Assembly: GCA_013397795.1 (NCBI GenBank)
Contig: VZTJ01004023.1
Location: 160,913-224,912, forward strand
Length of the DNA: 64,000 nucleotides
Direction: 5' to 3'
Origin: Orthonyx spaldingii
Taxonomy: Eukaryota > Chordata > Aves > Passeriformes > Orthonychidae
Shown here one piece after another: positions 34,061 through 47,200 of the stretch. Position numbers and translations under genes: made by a program. The notes below the pieces were generated by a model. That model was not told the DNA's origin. It did not search any database and saw nothing but the letters and a program-made list of their open reading frames with translations. Within the stretch, counting starts at the first letter, position 1. Every line of letters begins with the position of its first letter.

Positions 34061-35000
34061 ACCCAAGTCGCCAAGGAAACTTTCACATTTCCTAGCAGAC
34101 AGCGGGATTTTTTTAAGCCATGGGTTTTATCATGCAGTTCTCAGAGCAGTGAGCCTTGGCACTGTTACAGACCAAGCTCCGTGCTGATAACGGGCCTGAG
34201 GTTTCTGTGGGTGATGCACAAACAGCCTGACGGGAGCAGAGAGCATCCTGTGTGCTCTCTTTGAGTTAGAAACATAAACAAAACAGGGTTAAGTACAACC
34301 TGAATAATAAACAAAGCTTAGGTTGAAGCATAAACCCACAGAGACACTTAGGTTGTAGATACAAACAGGGTTAATTTGTGAGTGTTCCCAGCATTATTCA
34401 TTTTATTTTGGTGCCTTTTGGAATGGCATAGAACAAAGGCTTGTCCGCGGGACAGACTGCACAGCCAGAAAGCAAACTGTTGAGCCTGTGATCCGCTGAC
34501 TTGGCTCCAAACAATTACAGTGACTGAATATTGGTCAGTGAGAGTAAAACCGTATTTATTATGGGTTCCTTTTTAATTTAACCATGTTCACCTACAGATG
34601 GAGGTTGCAGATATGTACCACGTAAATTGTTCTAAATGTTTGGGGTGTTTTGCGAACACTGCTACCAATTTGTTTAGTTTGTTGTTGCTCCCTTTGGTTT
34701 CCTATTTTTGCAGTACTCTGAAGACTTGTCAGTTGTCATTTTCAGAAACAAACAAAACAATGGTATTGCAACTCCACTGGCCAGAACACTGCTTTTCCTG
34801 CCATTTCCCTTTTTCTCCTATAGTTTAAAGAATAACTGTGAGAAATACTATTGTCAGTAAAACCCCCAGTCTTTTGTCCTCATTTAGGTTGAGTGAATGC
34901 CTTCTTCCCCATCACAGTTATTATCCAAACTATAGTCTTTACTGTTTATATACAAACAGATACATGTGTTGTATTAATATTTATATCTTTGTTTCTACAG
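34061..35000 (+). other. BBS2: BBS2 intron 1 (3' part)
   Basis: Sequence between the CR1 fragment and BBS2 exon 2; AT-rich, with no further exon seen. The donor end is in or beside the gap. Confidence 0.7.
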
Positions 35001-35228
35001 GTTTTTATTCACAATCCTCATGCCCGAGGACAGAGAACATATACAAATCGAATGGTGCAAAGCAACCAAGATTCAGACATTTCTCTTCTGAACATTAATC
35101 AAGGGATCACTTGTCTGACTTCGGGTGTGCTGAACCCTCAGCTGGGTTATGATTGTCTTCTGGTTGGAACACAGACTAATTTATTGGCTTATGATGTGTA
35201 TAACAACTCGGATTTGTTTTACAGAGAG
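35001..35228 (+). CDS. BBS2: BBS2 exon 2 (residues 40-115)
   Basis: 76 codons from VFIHNPH to DLFYRE, acceptor TTTCTACAG. It is followed by GCAGGT, so the natural donor is GC. A GT four bases further on (after 35232) is the alternative and would be paired with a different acceptor. Confidence 0.93.
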
Positions 35229-38200
35229 GCAGGTTGATTTAACTGTCTGCATTTTTTAGTATCTCCATTGTTTTCTGTTTCTTTGAATTGTAAAGATTAC
35301 AGTTTTTACATTACTTTGTCAGTTAATGATATGTCTGTGCTACGCATTATTCCTACTGCTATATTCAGAACATTTTGTCTCTAGAATATCTATGATATTT
35401 CAAAATTAATATATGAAAATTTACTCTCAAACGTACAGATATATATCACATTCGTATGTCACATATCACCTAGCAAGACCAAATTAAAAAGAAATAATAG
35501 GCATTCAGAGCTCAGCTAAACTGACAGTGATGATGTTGGAAGCTTTCTTCTTGATTTGTGTACTCTGATGTATTATTGTCTGCTGTTTCATTTTCCTTTA
35601 ACGCTTTTCTGTAGGTTTCAGATGGAGCCAATGCAATAGTTCTTGGAAAACTGGGAGATATTTCACCTCCACTTGCTATTATTGGTGGAAACTGTGCCCT
35701 GCAGGGCTTTGATTATGAAGGAAATGACCGTTTTTGGACGGTAAGGCTGCACATAATGGTTTCGATGCTATTAGAAGATTCTTTCAATGGTGTTAATTAA
35801 TCTTGATTTTTTTAATATGATAAGTATTAATTTACTGGTTGATTGTTCTTAATTTATCTCAGGCCTTAAACTGTATTTTGGTCATGTATTCAGTGCACTC
35901 AGATGTGGCTTGAACACTGATTGTGTCAATTGTTCTGTTGCAGTTGAGATAATAAAAACAATTCAGCTTCTGACAGCTGTGACCATCATTGAGCACTGTC
36001 CTTCTCTTTGCAGGTTACTGGAGACAACGTTCGTTCCTTAGCTCTGTGTGACTTTGATGGTGATGGGAAAACTGAGGTTTGTAACCATTTACACATGAAT
36101 TCAGCTGGTCTTGTGGTAATGAAATGATTATAAAAAACCTTTGGGTTATCAAGTGCAACTGACTTACATTACCAGTTAAAGTTTCTTATTTTTCTTTACA
36201 CCAGGAAAAATAAAATTAAATGCCTGGGCTCATCAGTTGGCCAGGCATCTATTTCAGTGGTATTTCTTGAATATGGTTATAAGCTTTTAAATTTCAGAGA
36301 AATAACTTGCAAGCATCTTGCATGTAAGCTGTCCTTTTGAAAAGCTTCACTTATACTTAGTAAAATCGAGAAATCTGTCTTCACATCCATCCCACCTGTT
36401 CCCCTATAGTGATGGGGGGAAATGAAAGTCTTTGCTTTGCTGATTTAAAATGACAATAACTTGTAACACACATCTTGCTGATATGATATCAGACAAACAA
36501 TGGGAAACAGCTGCCATTCGGATCATGCAGGCTGCAAGAGATGTGTGAAATTGTGAATTTGTATAGCATTCTCTTCTGGAAATATTCCTTCATCCCAAAA
36601 GAACAATTGTGCTTCTAAATATGAATCTTTAAGAAGAGTAATAGCTTCCTAGTATACACCAGATGCAAATCAATATGAAGTGAAATCATTAGGCTACAAA
36701 TAATTTACCTTTGCCATCTGTCTTAAAACTTTAAACATAATTACTTAAGTTTCTTTGTTTAGTTCCTGAAAAATCCTCGTTTGGAATATCCAGTTGAACT
36801 ATGTAATAGTGATGTGTAAAGGGCCTTAACACTTTTCATGTGTTTTTTATAAGCACTAAACTGATACAGACACTGTTTGATTGGAATCTTCAGGAAGTGA
36901 AATGATTTCAAGTTTTCAAATCAATTTCTGCACAGATTCTCTTTGTATTTTTTAAATGTTCTGAGAGGTGTTTATAGAAAGTGGAGACAGTGTATAAGGA
37001 TTCAGAAACCAGGAAAGTCATCTATGGCACTAATTGTAAACGGTTTGCACTTGTGCTTTTAAGTGGGTTTTGCTATATTTTTCTGTTTGATAAAAGTTCA
37101 TTCTTGGCAGTTGGTGTAATCTGGTGCTGCTTTGAGCTGAATAAAGCTGGATGCAATGCCCAACTAACTTGTTGGACCAGTTACCCCAACATGCATTTAC
37201 TGAGATTTTTTTTAGGATTCTTTTTGATCTTAATTATCTAGGTGATTTTGAAGGGTTTTTACTTATTTTTTTGCTTTTATTTGTGGCTTTTGTGAAACTG
37301 CATGTGGTTTAAAACTGAAGTTCTGAGAAAATGCACAGAAGCAACTTCCTAAATTACTGCTTTGTGTCTTACCCAGTAAATGACTGTGTTAGCTTCATTT
37401 CTGTTCTTTCTGCCCCAGTAAAAACATGTTTACATTTGAAATGGACTGATTTTAAAACTGCATGAATATACTTTTAGTAGCTCGAACTAACTCATCACTG
37501 CCTTCTTCAGGATTATTATCTTGATGACGGTTACTTTCTGCCATCTTGCAAAAGGCTTGTGGGGCAGAACTTTGACTTGCTCTTTCTAAGTTCTGTCCAG
37601 TGGAATGAAAGTCACTGAGGTGGATGTGGTGAATCAAAGTAATGAAAAAAAAAAAATCTAGGCACCTCTGGAAAATACATCATCATCAGTAATTGTTTCG
37701 GGATTGTGTGCTTTTAGCTGGTGCCTTTTCCTGGTGGTTGTAGCTTGGTCAAGAAATCTGTGCTTCTTGAATATGTTAATTGTTGTAAATTATTTCAATA
37801 GCTGCAGTAGATTTAGCTTGATGTGATTTAGGTTGACATAGTCTGAAGTATCTTTACTTGGGAAGAAAAAACCCTTTAATCTTTTTAAAAATCCAACTTT
37901 GTTACGGATTTATATCTCTTTTGCGTAGTAAAGATGAAAGGCTCATGGGTTCCAGTGGGGAAAAAGTACTACCCGGTTTTAAATTTTGATTTATAATTCT
38001 GTTTGTCATTGATTTGATGGATGACTTGATGGACAAGGCACTGAGCAGATCTGCTGCTTGGTTTCTCAATTTGCAAAAGAGAACCTGAGAATTGTCACCA
38101 TCTTCCGTATGAGCTTTTCCACTGGGTTCCTTTTCAGTTAATACCTTCTACCTGGTGAACTAGGAAACAGGAAAAGAACTAAAATGTAAGAAACGTTAAG

Positions 38201-41200
38201 GAATGAGAATGCAGAAGACCCAATTCAATGCCTATTGGTATAATCATTTACATCAAGATAAAGCCCATTTTACTCCTACTTTGCAATAGTGGCAGCCACA
38301 ATTTAGCTTGGAGGAGCAGGCATAGTTGATATTTGGATTCATTGGTTTTTGTTTGTTTGTTTTAGGGCTTTTTGGATGTGTTTTTTGGCTTTGTTTTTTT
38401 TTTAATGCGGGATGTTCAGTGCAACACTGGCAACTTTCCGTAGATCTGTTAAAACCTCTTCATTACTGGACTTGAAATATTAGTTTGTCCTCTGGATCCT
38501 GGTGCTTGCTCTTAGCTTGAATAATTATTTTTAAGGAGCACTATTTTTTTTCAGCTTCTTGTTGGCTCTGAAGATTTTGACATCCGCGTGTTTAAGGAAG
38601 ATGAGATTGTGGCAGAAATGTCAGAGACGGAGGTAAATTACTTCTGGCTAATATTTACTATAGTTGCTGATGGAGCTGAAAGAGTTGTGTACTCTAAAGC
38701 TTCTCTGGTTCAGATTTATTGTGGAGTTAAGTAGTTAATTATTTGGCACAGTATCTCATCTGCTAGAACTGCAAAAGTTTGAGTTCAATAATGTCTTTCA
38801 TTATGCAGGGGGCTTTTTGCTTTGTTTATTTACAAACCTTTCACCCCATTGAGAAAAGTGACTCTTCTTGGCTGACAGTCAGGACCCTGTGCAAGGGTGA
38901 TTAAGGTTGCTGAATTGTGACTGAAGTTCTCAGTGTCCTCTGAGTAAAAGGATGTCTCCTACAGTTTTCCTCAACTGCATTTGATGCAATCATGCTGATG
39001 TAACTTGTCCCCGTGTGTATATCCAGACAGTGCATGGCAGGGTAGAAGGGGAATGCCCAGGCAAAACTAGAAGTTGGTATTGCAATTGGAGTTACACACT
39101 GGCTATATAAAAAGAGCTGTGGTGACTAAAGTAAGGTATGGGGCAGATAGGTTTACAGAGGGATAAATAAAAGGTGTAGCAGTTGCTCTTTAGGTTAAGA
39201 ACTGAGAGAAGATCCCCACTGATTTTGGTTTCTTGGAAGAGAGTAAAATGCCCTTGTAACTGTGTTTGAAAGCATTCTCAGTTTTCTCACAGCCCTTCTG
39301 GACCCAAGGTAGAGTAAGGTCACAGATCTTTGTCCTTAAAGATCTGAGGTCTCCTTGCTGCCCACGATGGGACTAAAAGGCTTAGCTAATAAACCACTTA
39401 TGAAGAGCTATACAAGACAAATCCAGGCACTGTTCTGGAAAAGGAAGTTGTTGCTATCACTGGAATTAGAACTGGGCCTGTAATATGTCCTGTTCTCTGT
39501 GCAGTGCCCAGTCTGGTCACATAGATAAGTTCTAGTTAAAGGGAAACTAAAGGTCCATTGCTCTCAAGTGTGATTTATTTCCAGATCCACAGTAGAGTTG
39601 TTTTAAATTCATTTCTGCAGTCATAGGAGCCCTTTTACAATTCTACGGTTCTAATATAACAGGACACAGCTGAACCTAAACATTTCCTTTTAGAAAGGTA
39701 AATTCGGGGAACAGTGTCTTTATAGGTTATGTTTGGTTTGGAAGTCTTGAATAGTTTGCATTTTCTGTGTTTAATCACTTACTCTGGTGAAACTGAAGCT
39801 GTAGACTGTTGTGAATCCTATAAATGAACAATCAGGTATAAATTTAGGGAGTATTGTTACCTTTGAGTTTCTGACTGGCTGTGGTCTTCTGTCCTTACTT
39901 GGTGCTCATAATTTAGTTTGGTACTTAGGAAAGATTTTGCAGAAGGTTGTGAGAGGAAAAGAAAAAGGATTTGGAAACAATGTTTCATGGTAAAAACATC
40001 CAAGGAGCACCGTCAGATGAGGTTAAATAAGAAGTTGGAAGAATTTAATTGAAGGAAGTCTCCTGTGCTACCTTGTACAGAAGACCAGACAGATGATTTA
40101 AACTGTTCCTCTTGCCATTAAAATCTCTAGTCTCAGTGTGTGGAAAAACCTGCATTTCCAAGCCCTGAGAACCTTAGCACAATGAGGACTGGGTCTTAAA
40201 AGGAATGAGGAACAGGCCAAGATATGACTCTCAGGTCTTCCCCTGGAGCTTATTCAGGTAGGACACCTAGCCTGGTGTTCCAGTTGTGTGCCAAAGAAGT
40301 CCAACTGTGGGAGTTTTTAATTTTTTTCTCACTCTTACTGGGCAAAGATTTTCTACCAATAATGTCTCCAGGACTTTCCTAACCCAGACAAGTTGAACCT
40401 TTGGCATCATCAGCTCCTTCAGCTTAAGGAATGTTGTGTGTAGTTTCTCAATGGTAGTGTGTTAGCACTGATGACCACAGGAATCCTGTGAGCAGTTATT
40501 TTGCCTGTGGTAGGAAGTAGTTGGTCAAAGTAGACAGTTTGAGGGCAATTCTGCAATCCTTGCTGAAGTGTGTCCTAACACTGGCAGTACAGCTTGTGTG
40601 AGCAAATCCTACAAGGCCTTCAATGATTTCAGACTGATTCTTGAAAGTAATTATTTCAGTATTCAGTACTTCCTACAACAGACCTACTTACCATTTAAGT
40701 ACTGTAGGATTCGTATGATATATCTATATCCTGTTCCCTGTTACTTGAAGTGGCAGAAGTGGTCACTCCTGTGTCCTCTGTCTCCCTTCCTTGCCCCACC
40801 AGACCATCACTGCACTCAGCCCCATGTATGGCAGTCGCTTTGGCTACGCTCTTGCCAACGGCACTGTTGGAGTTTACGACAAGACAGCACGCTACTGGAG
40901 GATAAAGGTGAGTCCATTGTTGGGGTATCATCACTGGAAGCTTGAAGGCTGCCAGGACTCTTGGTATCTAATTTCAGGTCATTCTGATGTTACCCTCAGG
41001 TAAATTTTGCTGAGCAGAGAACTCAGTGTAGTTTTGTTCTTACCAAATCTACCTGTTTTTATAGGCTCATGTAAAATACCAGGTCAGTTCCTGCAGTACT
41101 TTTGGGCTGTTGGTTATGGTTTAAACAACAGGAATACAACCATACAACTAGGGATTCTTCATCTTAGCAACAGAGACATTTGAGTTCATGTTAGGAAATC

Positions 41201-44200
41201 CTCTGGTTGAATCAATAAACTGTTTTTCAGAGACTGAAATCTTGCATTGTCTATGTTCAAAGTTAATTTTTCTCATCAATAGCAATTTCCTGCTCCAGCA
41301 AATCAATTTGGCAAAATCCTTCCCTGATGCTCATTTTAATATTCTTAATATAACACAGAATAGTATATTTAATAGTAATAAGAAGATTCCTCAGGAGGTG
41401 GCAGGAAGAGGCTCATGGCTGTCCTTAGTAGTCTCATTTTATGACAGTGTTGAAGCCCTGGTATTTTTTTTCCTGAAGGATTTGGTTTTTTTACTTTTTT
41501 TTTTTTTTTGAGTTCTAACCATCTCCTTGGATGGAAATCAATTTAAAGGAATGATCAGTTCCTTTGAAAGCAGTGGACTAGATTAGTAGTGCAAGGGCTA
41601 AGATTCCACTTATGTGTGTGACCTTAGAAACAGTAATGCTCAAACTTCCTGTTAAGAAACATAATTGTATTTCTTTCTGTAGTCTCTGTAGTCTCATAAC
41701 CCAGTGTTTTGCATGTGTCAGGCATGTGCAATTTAGCAAACATACCCAAGCTTAATTTGCTCTTTCTTTTCTGTCCTCAGTCAAAAAACCAAGCAATGAG
41801 CATACATGCGTTTGACCTGAACTCTGATGGAGTGTGTGAGTTGATCACTGGCTGGTCTAATGGGAAGGTGAGTTTATACAGGGGGAAAATGAGGAGCTAT
41901 AGATATGGGGGCTGTGTTTGAACAAGGCTGTTAAGCTATCTGAAGCACAACAACCAAAAAATGGAAAAGACTTAGAAACCTGAGCACTGCAGATCTATTG
42001 CAATAAACTTAGTTTGATTGGTGAGTCCTGTGTCAAGTGCAAGATGAGAGAAAAGCTGCTTCCCCTGCTTAGCTCAGAGTCAATTGCTGAGGTGTGGCAA
42101 GTTGTTTCCATGGCAGCAGAGATTATATGCCACATCCTAGAGTTCTTGAATGTCTCTATTCAGGTGTATCTTGAGGACATGGTAATAATCCTCTGCAGTG
42201 TTTTCTGAATGTTCCCAAACTACAGGGAAGACAAAGCAGTTATGTAACAGGAGTGCAGCGTCAGTCTTGACTGTGGCAGGATAAATCCAGCATTATTTCA
42301 TTTTATGTGAAGGCATTCTATACAGCTGAGTCTTAAGTCTTTTAAACCTGTTCTTGGTATTCCCCTTTGCCAGAAATGACTGTTTTAACTGCCACATCTC
42401 TCCTGGATGCAGCTTGCCAGGTTTTTCTGTAAAGCTGTGCTTTTTTCTTCACACCTCTTATTACTCTCATTAGCCTGCAGCACTTTAATAACTTCGTATC
42501 AAGCTGGCAGTCTGGAGCCCAGATATGCTGTAACTTAGGTTGGATTAGATGTGTAACATTGTTAAAGAGAGAACCTCTCCTTGCTTTACTCCTGTTTTTT
42601 TCCACTGGCAATCTCTACCCAAAGTGTTGGTCTGAAACAGTCCATGGCTCCTAGAAAGAATAATGCTGTGACCTGTGCTTTGGAAAATACACAGTGAATG
42701 GAACTGAGCCCACCTCACCCTTCTAGTCCAATGAAAGACAATTGAAGGTTGTGGTATTTGTGGATAAAAATAATTCACCACACAAGGGCTGCAGCTAAGA
42801 GGAGAGGTTGTAAATACTGCATTAAGGTTATTTCTGGTTTAGTCCCATCATTGCTGCATCATATGTGCATAACCTTGCCAGTGCAGACTTGCAGTCCCTT
42901 TTATTTCCTTCCTTTTTTAGTTTTGTAACTTAGGGAATCATCTCTGAAGAGAAGTTCCTTCTAGCTCCTTCTAGAGTCTGCCTAGAGGTCATTTCTTGGT
43001 GGTATTTTTTTCATGTGTGGTGTCTGGATGAACAGAGCTGCAGCTTCACCTGCAGTTCTGTGAGCAGAGCTGGCTTTCATTTAAGAGTTCAGAGTATGGC
43101 CTGACATGTTTTGGAGTTGGCTTTTCTCTTCATGCTCAGAACTTTTTGTTGTTCCAGGTTGATGCACGCAGTGACCGGACTGGGGAGGTCATCTTTAAGG
43201 ACAACTTTGCTTCCTCAATTGCAGGACTGGTGGAGGGGGATTACAGAATGGATGGGAGCACCCAGTTAATCTGCTGCTCAATTGATGGTGAAGGTAAAAG
43301 CTTTGTTCAGGATATTAATGTAATACACAGTAATATCAGGCATATCACATCATCTCAGATTAGCTAAACACTGTTTTGGTTCCAACATTTTGTGTGCCAA
43401 ATTTCCTGTGCTTTATGTGCAGTTAAGGGAATTTTGAGTTATGCTATCTGCAAACAGGATTATGAATATTGCCTTCTCTGTGAGAATCAGCATATTTCAT
43501 TATGATCCAAGAAACCATCAAAATTCATTTGTCTGATGGAAGGAGCTCCATCCTAATGCAAAGATGATGATATTCAGTACAGACTCTGGTTCTTCAGGCT
43601 ACATTATAATAGATGAATGTATAGGAAATCTTTTTTTCCTATGTTTTAGTTCTTTGGCCACTTTACAGTAGGTGAAGGTCTTTAGGGAGCTAAGGTTGTG
43701 TGTGCTTTGGTTTTCTTCTGCAGATGAAGAGTTTTTATATTAGAAATTTTAGATGTTAACAGCACTTTGTTTCCTGGAAGATGCTATCCTGAAATTGGAG
43801 AAGTGGTGGATTTATCCCACCATGCATTCAAGAAGTCAGACCTGGTTATTGTGAGTGGAAACAAATATGATCACAGTTTATTTAAATAAGCTCAGCATGA
43901 ATTTACAGGGATGGCTTCAGGAAAGACACTGGTGTGATTATCCGACTCCTTGGCGTCAGTGGCCTGAGACAAGCAGGTCTGGCACAACCCATTTGAAACA
44001 AAAGCCTGTCCTTGTTAAATAGCAGAGTGTTTTGCTGTCTGTCTTAATCACAGGCTGTGGGGATTTGCTGCACTTGGGCTTCAGCATATAAACCTTTTTC
44101 CCAGGCTTACGGAAGGGGAGCATTGTAAGCAGTTCTGGAGAGCCCTGTCCTAGCAGAGCTATGTAGGTTGGTATCACTGAACACGATCATCCTTTTCTGA

Positions 44201-47200
44201 TGGGTCCATTGTAAACAAGCCTTGGCATGACGGGGATCCCTTTAGGCCTTAGTAATTAGCGTAGCTGGGGTTGTATAGACAATGTTATTAGAGTTCTATT
44301 TGGGACCAGCATCCTTTCACATGAGGTATTCTTCTGTGTTGCAGTGGTTTTTGTCTTACTCTCATTTTAAATGAATGATTCACTCAGAAATAATAAAGTG
44401 GGTCCTTTCATTGGAGGACAGTGTGTAAGCTGAATGATTTCAAGTTCCATGCAACTTTTTACAGGGCAGCAGTCATATGAGATCAGGCAGCATATTCTTC
44501 TTAGGTAAAAGATTTTTGTCCGTGGCTTTCATTGTCAGCTGCAATCAGACCACACAGCCTTAGAGCAAAATGAAAGTTGTCTCATCACCTGTTCAAGTCC
44601 TCTGTCTCCACAGACAGAGGTATTTCCATAACTCTTTGCTCCACTGGGCAACTGGGAAACAAGTCTTATCCCTTGAAGTGAAGTGTCCCTTGATTTGGGG
44701 AAAAACTAATGTGGGTAAATCTTGTTTACTGGCTGATTAACAGTGACTTACAGTCACTTCCAGACAGCAACAACTCCTCTGACCAGCTCTAGAAATCCAG
44801 GTACACATTTTATTAATTTTGCATAATTGTAAACTTGCTTAAGCATCTAAAAGAATGATTGCAGTGGGAATCCTCTTGCAAAAGGACTGGGTGCTGCACT
44901 TGTCTGGTCAGGCGAGTACAGCTTAAAGACAGGTTGGAAATTCACCTTTTTTTTTTTTTTCTTTTTTTTTGTTGTGCAGTTCTCTTGCCCCAGTCACCAA
45001 GAAAGTGGGAGCCTCTGTGGGTCTAAATCATTGCTCAGGTTTTCAGCTGAATAGTACTAGCTGGAGACCAGAACTAGGATCTGCTGCAGAGGTGGTACAA
45101 GAAGGTAGTCATGTCACAGAAACTGAAGTTCTGGGGAGGCTGTTGAAGTCTTTGCTGAAATGGGCTATGTTTTGTTTCTCTACAGTCCGAGGCTATCTGC
45201 CAGGAGGTGAGGACATGAAAGGGAACCTAATGGATACAAGTGCTGAGCAGGATCTTATCCGAGAACTTAGTCAAAAGAAACAAAATCTGCTGCTGGAATT
45301 GAAAAACTATGAGGAAAATGCAAAGGTACTGCTCAAATAATGTGTGGGGCCAAAACACACCTTCCTGTTGGTATAAATCCGGAGTAATCTGGGAAGCAGT
45401 TGTGGAGCAGTCCAGACAAGTCAGAGCTGTAGCTTGTCAGGATGCAGTGAGATTGTCTGCTGGGGGTTCCTGCTTCTGTGTTTGGCTTGTTCCTTGTGCA
45501 AGTTCAGACCTTACTTTTTGTATTTTAATAATGCTTTCGTTGCTCCTTCCTCTTGCCAGAGCAGTTGTGTTTGGAGCTGGATTCCTTTCAGCCTTCTGCT
45601 TTGGCTTATGACTGCAAATTGTAATTTTCAGTGCATACGCCAGCTTGAGAATCAGAGGGGATTGTGTGAGAGGATCAGGTCACTGGGAGCACTGCCAGGA
45701 TGTAGGAATTGCACTTACAGCTTGATGTTGAACGTGCAGAAATAGTTTCAAAAAAATAGTCTGAGGAAAGAGCAAACTTGTATTTGAACAGCAAATGACC
45801 ACCATGGCAGAAGTTTGGAATTTTGTAAGCTTGTGTTTAAAACTGGTATATGTTCAGTATTTTTTGAGCAAAGGTTTGTGTACAGAGCTGAGGTCCATCC
45901 ATGGTAAAGCACTCAAACACATTGTAGCCCAAATGTCCACAGCTCCATGCCTAATCTAACCACCATTCATAGCTAGTTGGAAATGTCTGGGAATTGATGT
46001 AATGCAACCTTCTTCTGAAAGAAAAGAGAATTGACTTGTGCATGTTTTCTATGCTTTTTGAATTAAAATCTTGAAATTCTGATACTGAAGGATATGTGTT
46101 TTGCAACAGGCTGAATTGAACACTCAGTTGAAGGAAGCTGATGGGCAGAGAGGTGTGATTCCAGCAAACACCCAACTCCAGACAGCCCTCTCAGTTAGTC
46201 TGGGCTCAGACAGCCAGTCTGCCCATGTGGAGCTGTGTATTTCCACCACAAATGGTGAGTGGTAACCTGCAACCATGGATATTCACTTCATGTAAAATTA
46301 TGCAAATTTTTAGTTATATTTAGCTGGTGATTTGAATGTCTCCTCTTTATTGTCTGTAATGTCCCTTCTGTGGTTTCTTTTCTTTCACAGAGTTTTGAAT
46401 CAAGCTATTTTCCTTGGATGGGTCTTAGGGGAAGGGAGCTTGATGGAATTTGTTTCTTATCATGTGTTATTTTCTGAGGCAATTAACGTTTAACTTGGAT
46501 GAAACCAGCCATGGTGATCCCTGCAGCACTTCTTGTGTTGACTATAAACACCAACCCACAGCTGCATTAGTGAGGGTGTTGCATGAATGCAGCTGCACCT
46601 CAGCTGGCTTTACATGCAAAACTGGAGCTACCCTCGCACCAGGCCTGCTGAGGATGCAGTCAAGTCCAGATGTGGTAGTCCTAGTCGCCTGGGATATTTT
46701 AACAATTCAGAGGAAGGGTGCAAAGAGTTGACCATGCTTAATTCTGGAAACAGTGGTGGTTTGTTGCCAGAGGACAGCTTTTAATTTAGGAACTGCTTTT
46801 TCTTCCTGTTGCTAAGACACAATCATCCGTGCTGTGCTGATCTTTGCTGAGGGCATATTTGAAGGAGAGAGCCATGTGGTCCACCCCAGTCTCCAGAACG
46901 TCTCAGGCTGTGTTCGTGTTCCCCTTACTCCACCCAAAGATGTCCCTGTGGATTTGCACATCAAAGCCTTTGTGGGTTACCAAAACAGGTGAGTTTTGTG
47001 TTGTGATCTCTGCTGGTCTCCAGAACTATGGGACCAGGAAACAGCAATAATGTGGTTTCATGCTTGTCCCATGGGAAGTGCACCGTTAATTCCCGGGTTC
47101 CCCACTTCTGCGTGTTACTGAAAGGAGAGCTGGGATACTTTCTTAAAAACATTGATGCACCTGTGGCACTGAGTTCTTTTCCAGACAAAGTCTAAATACT

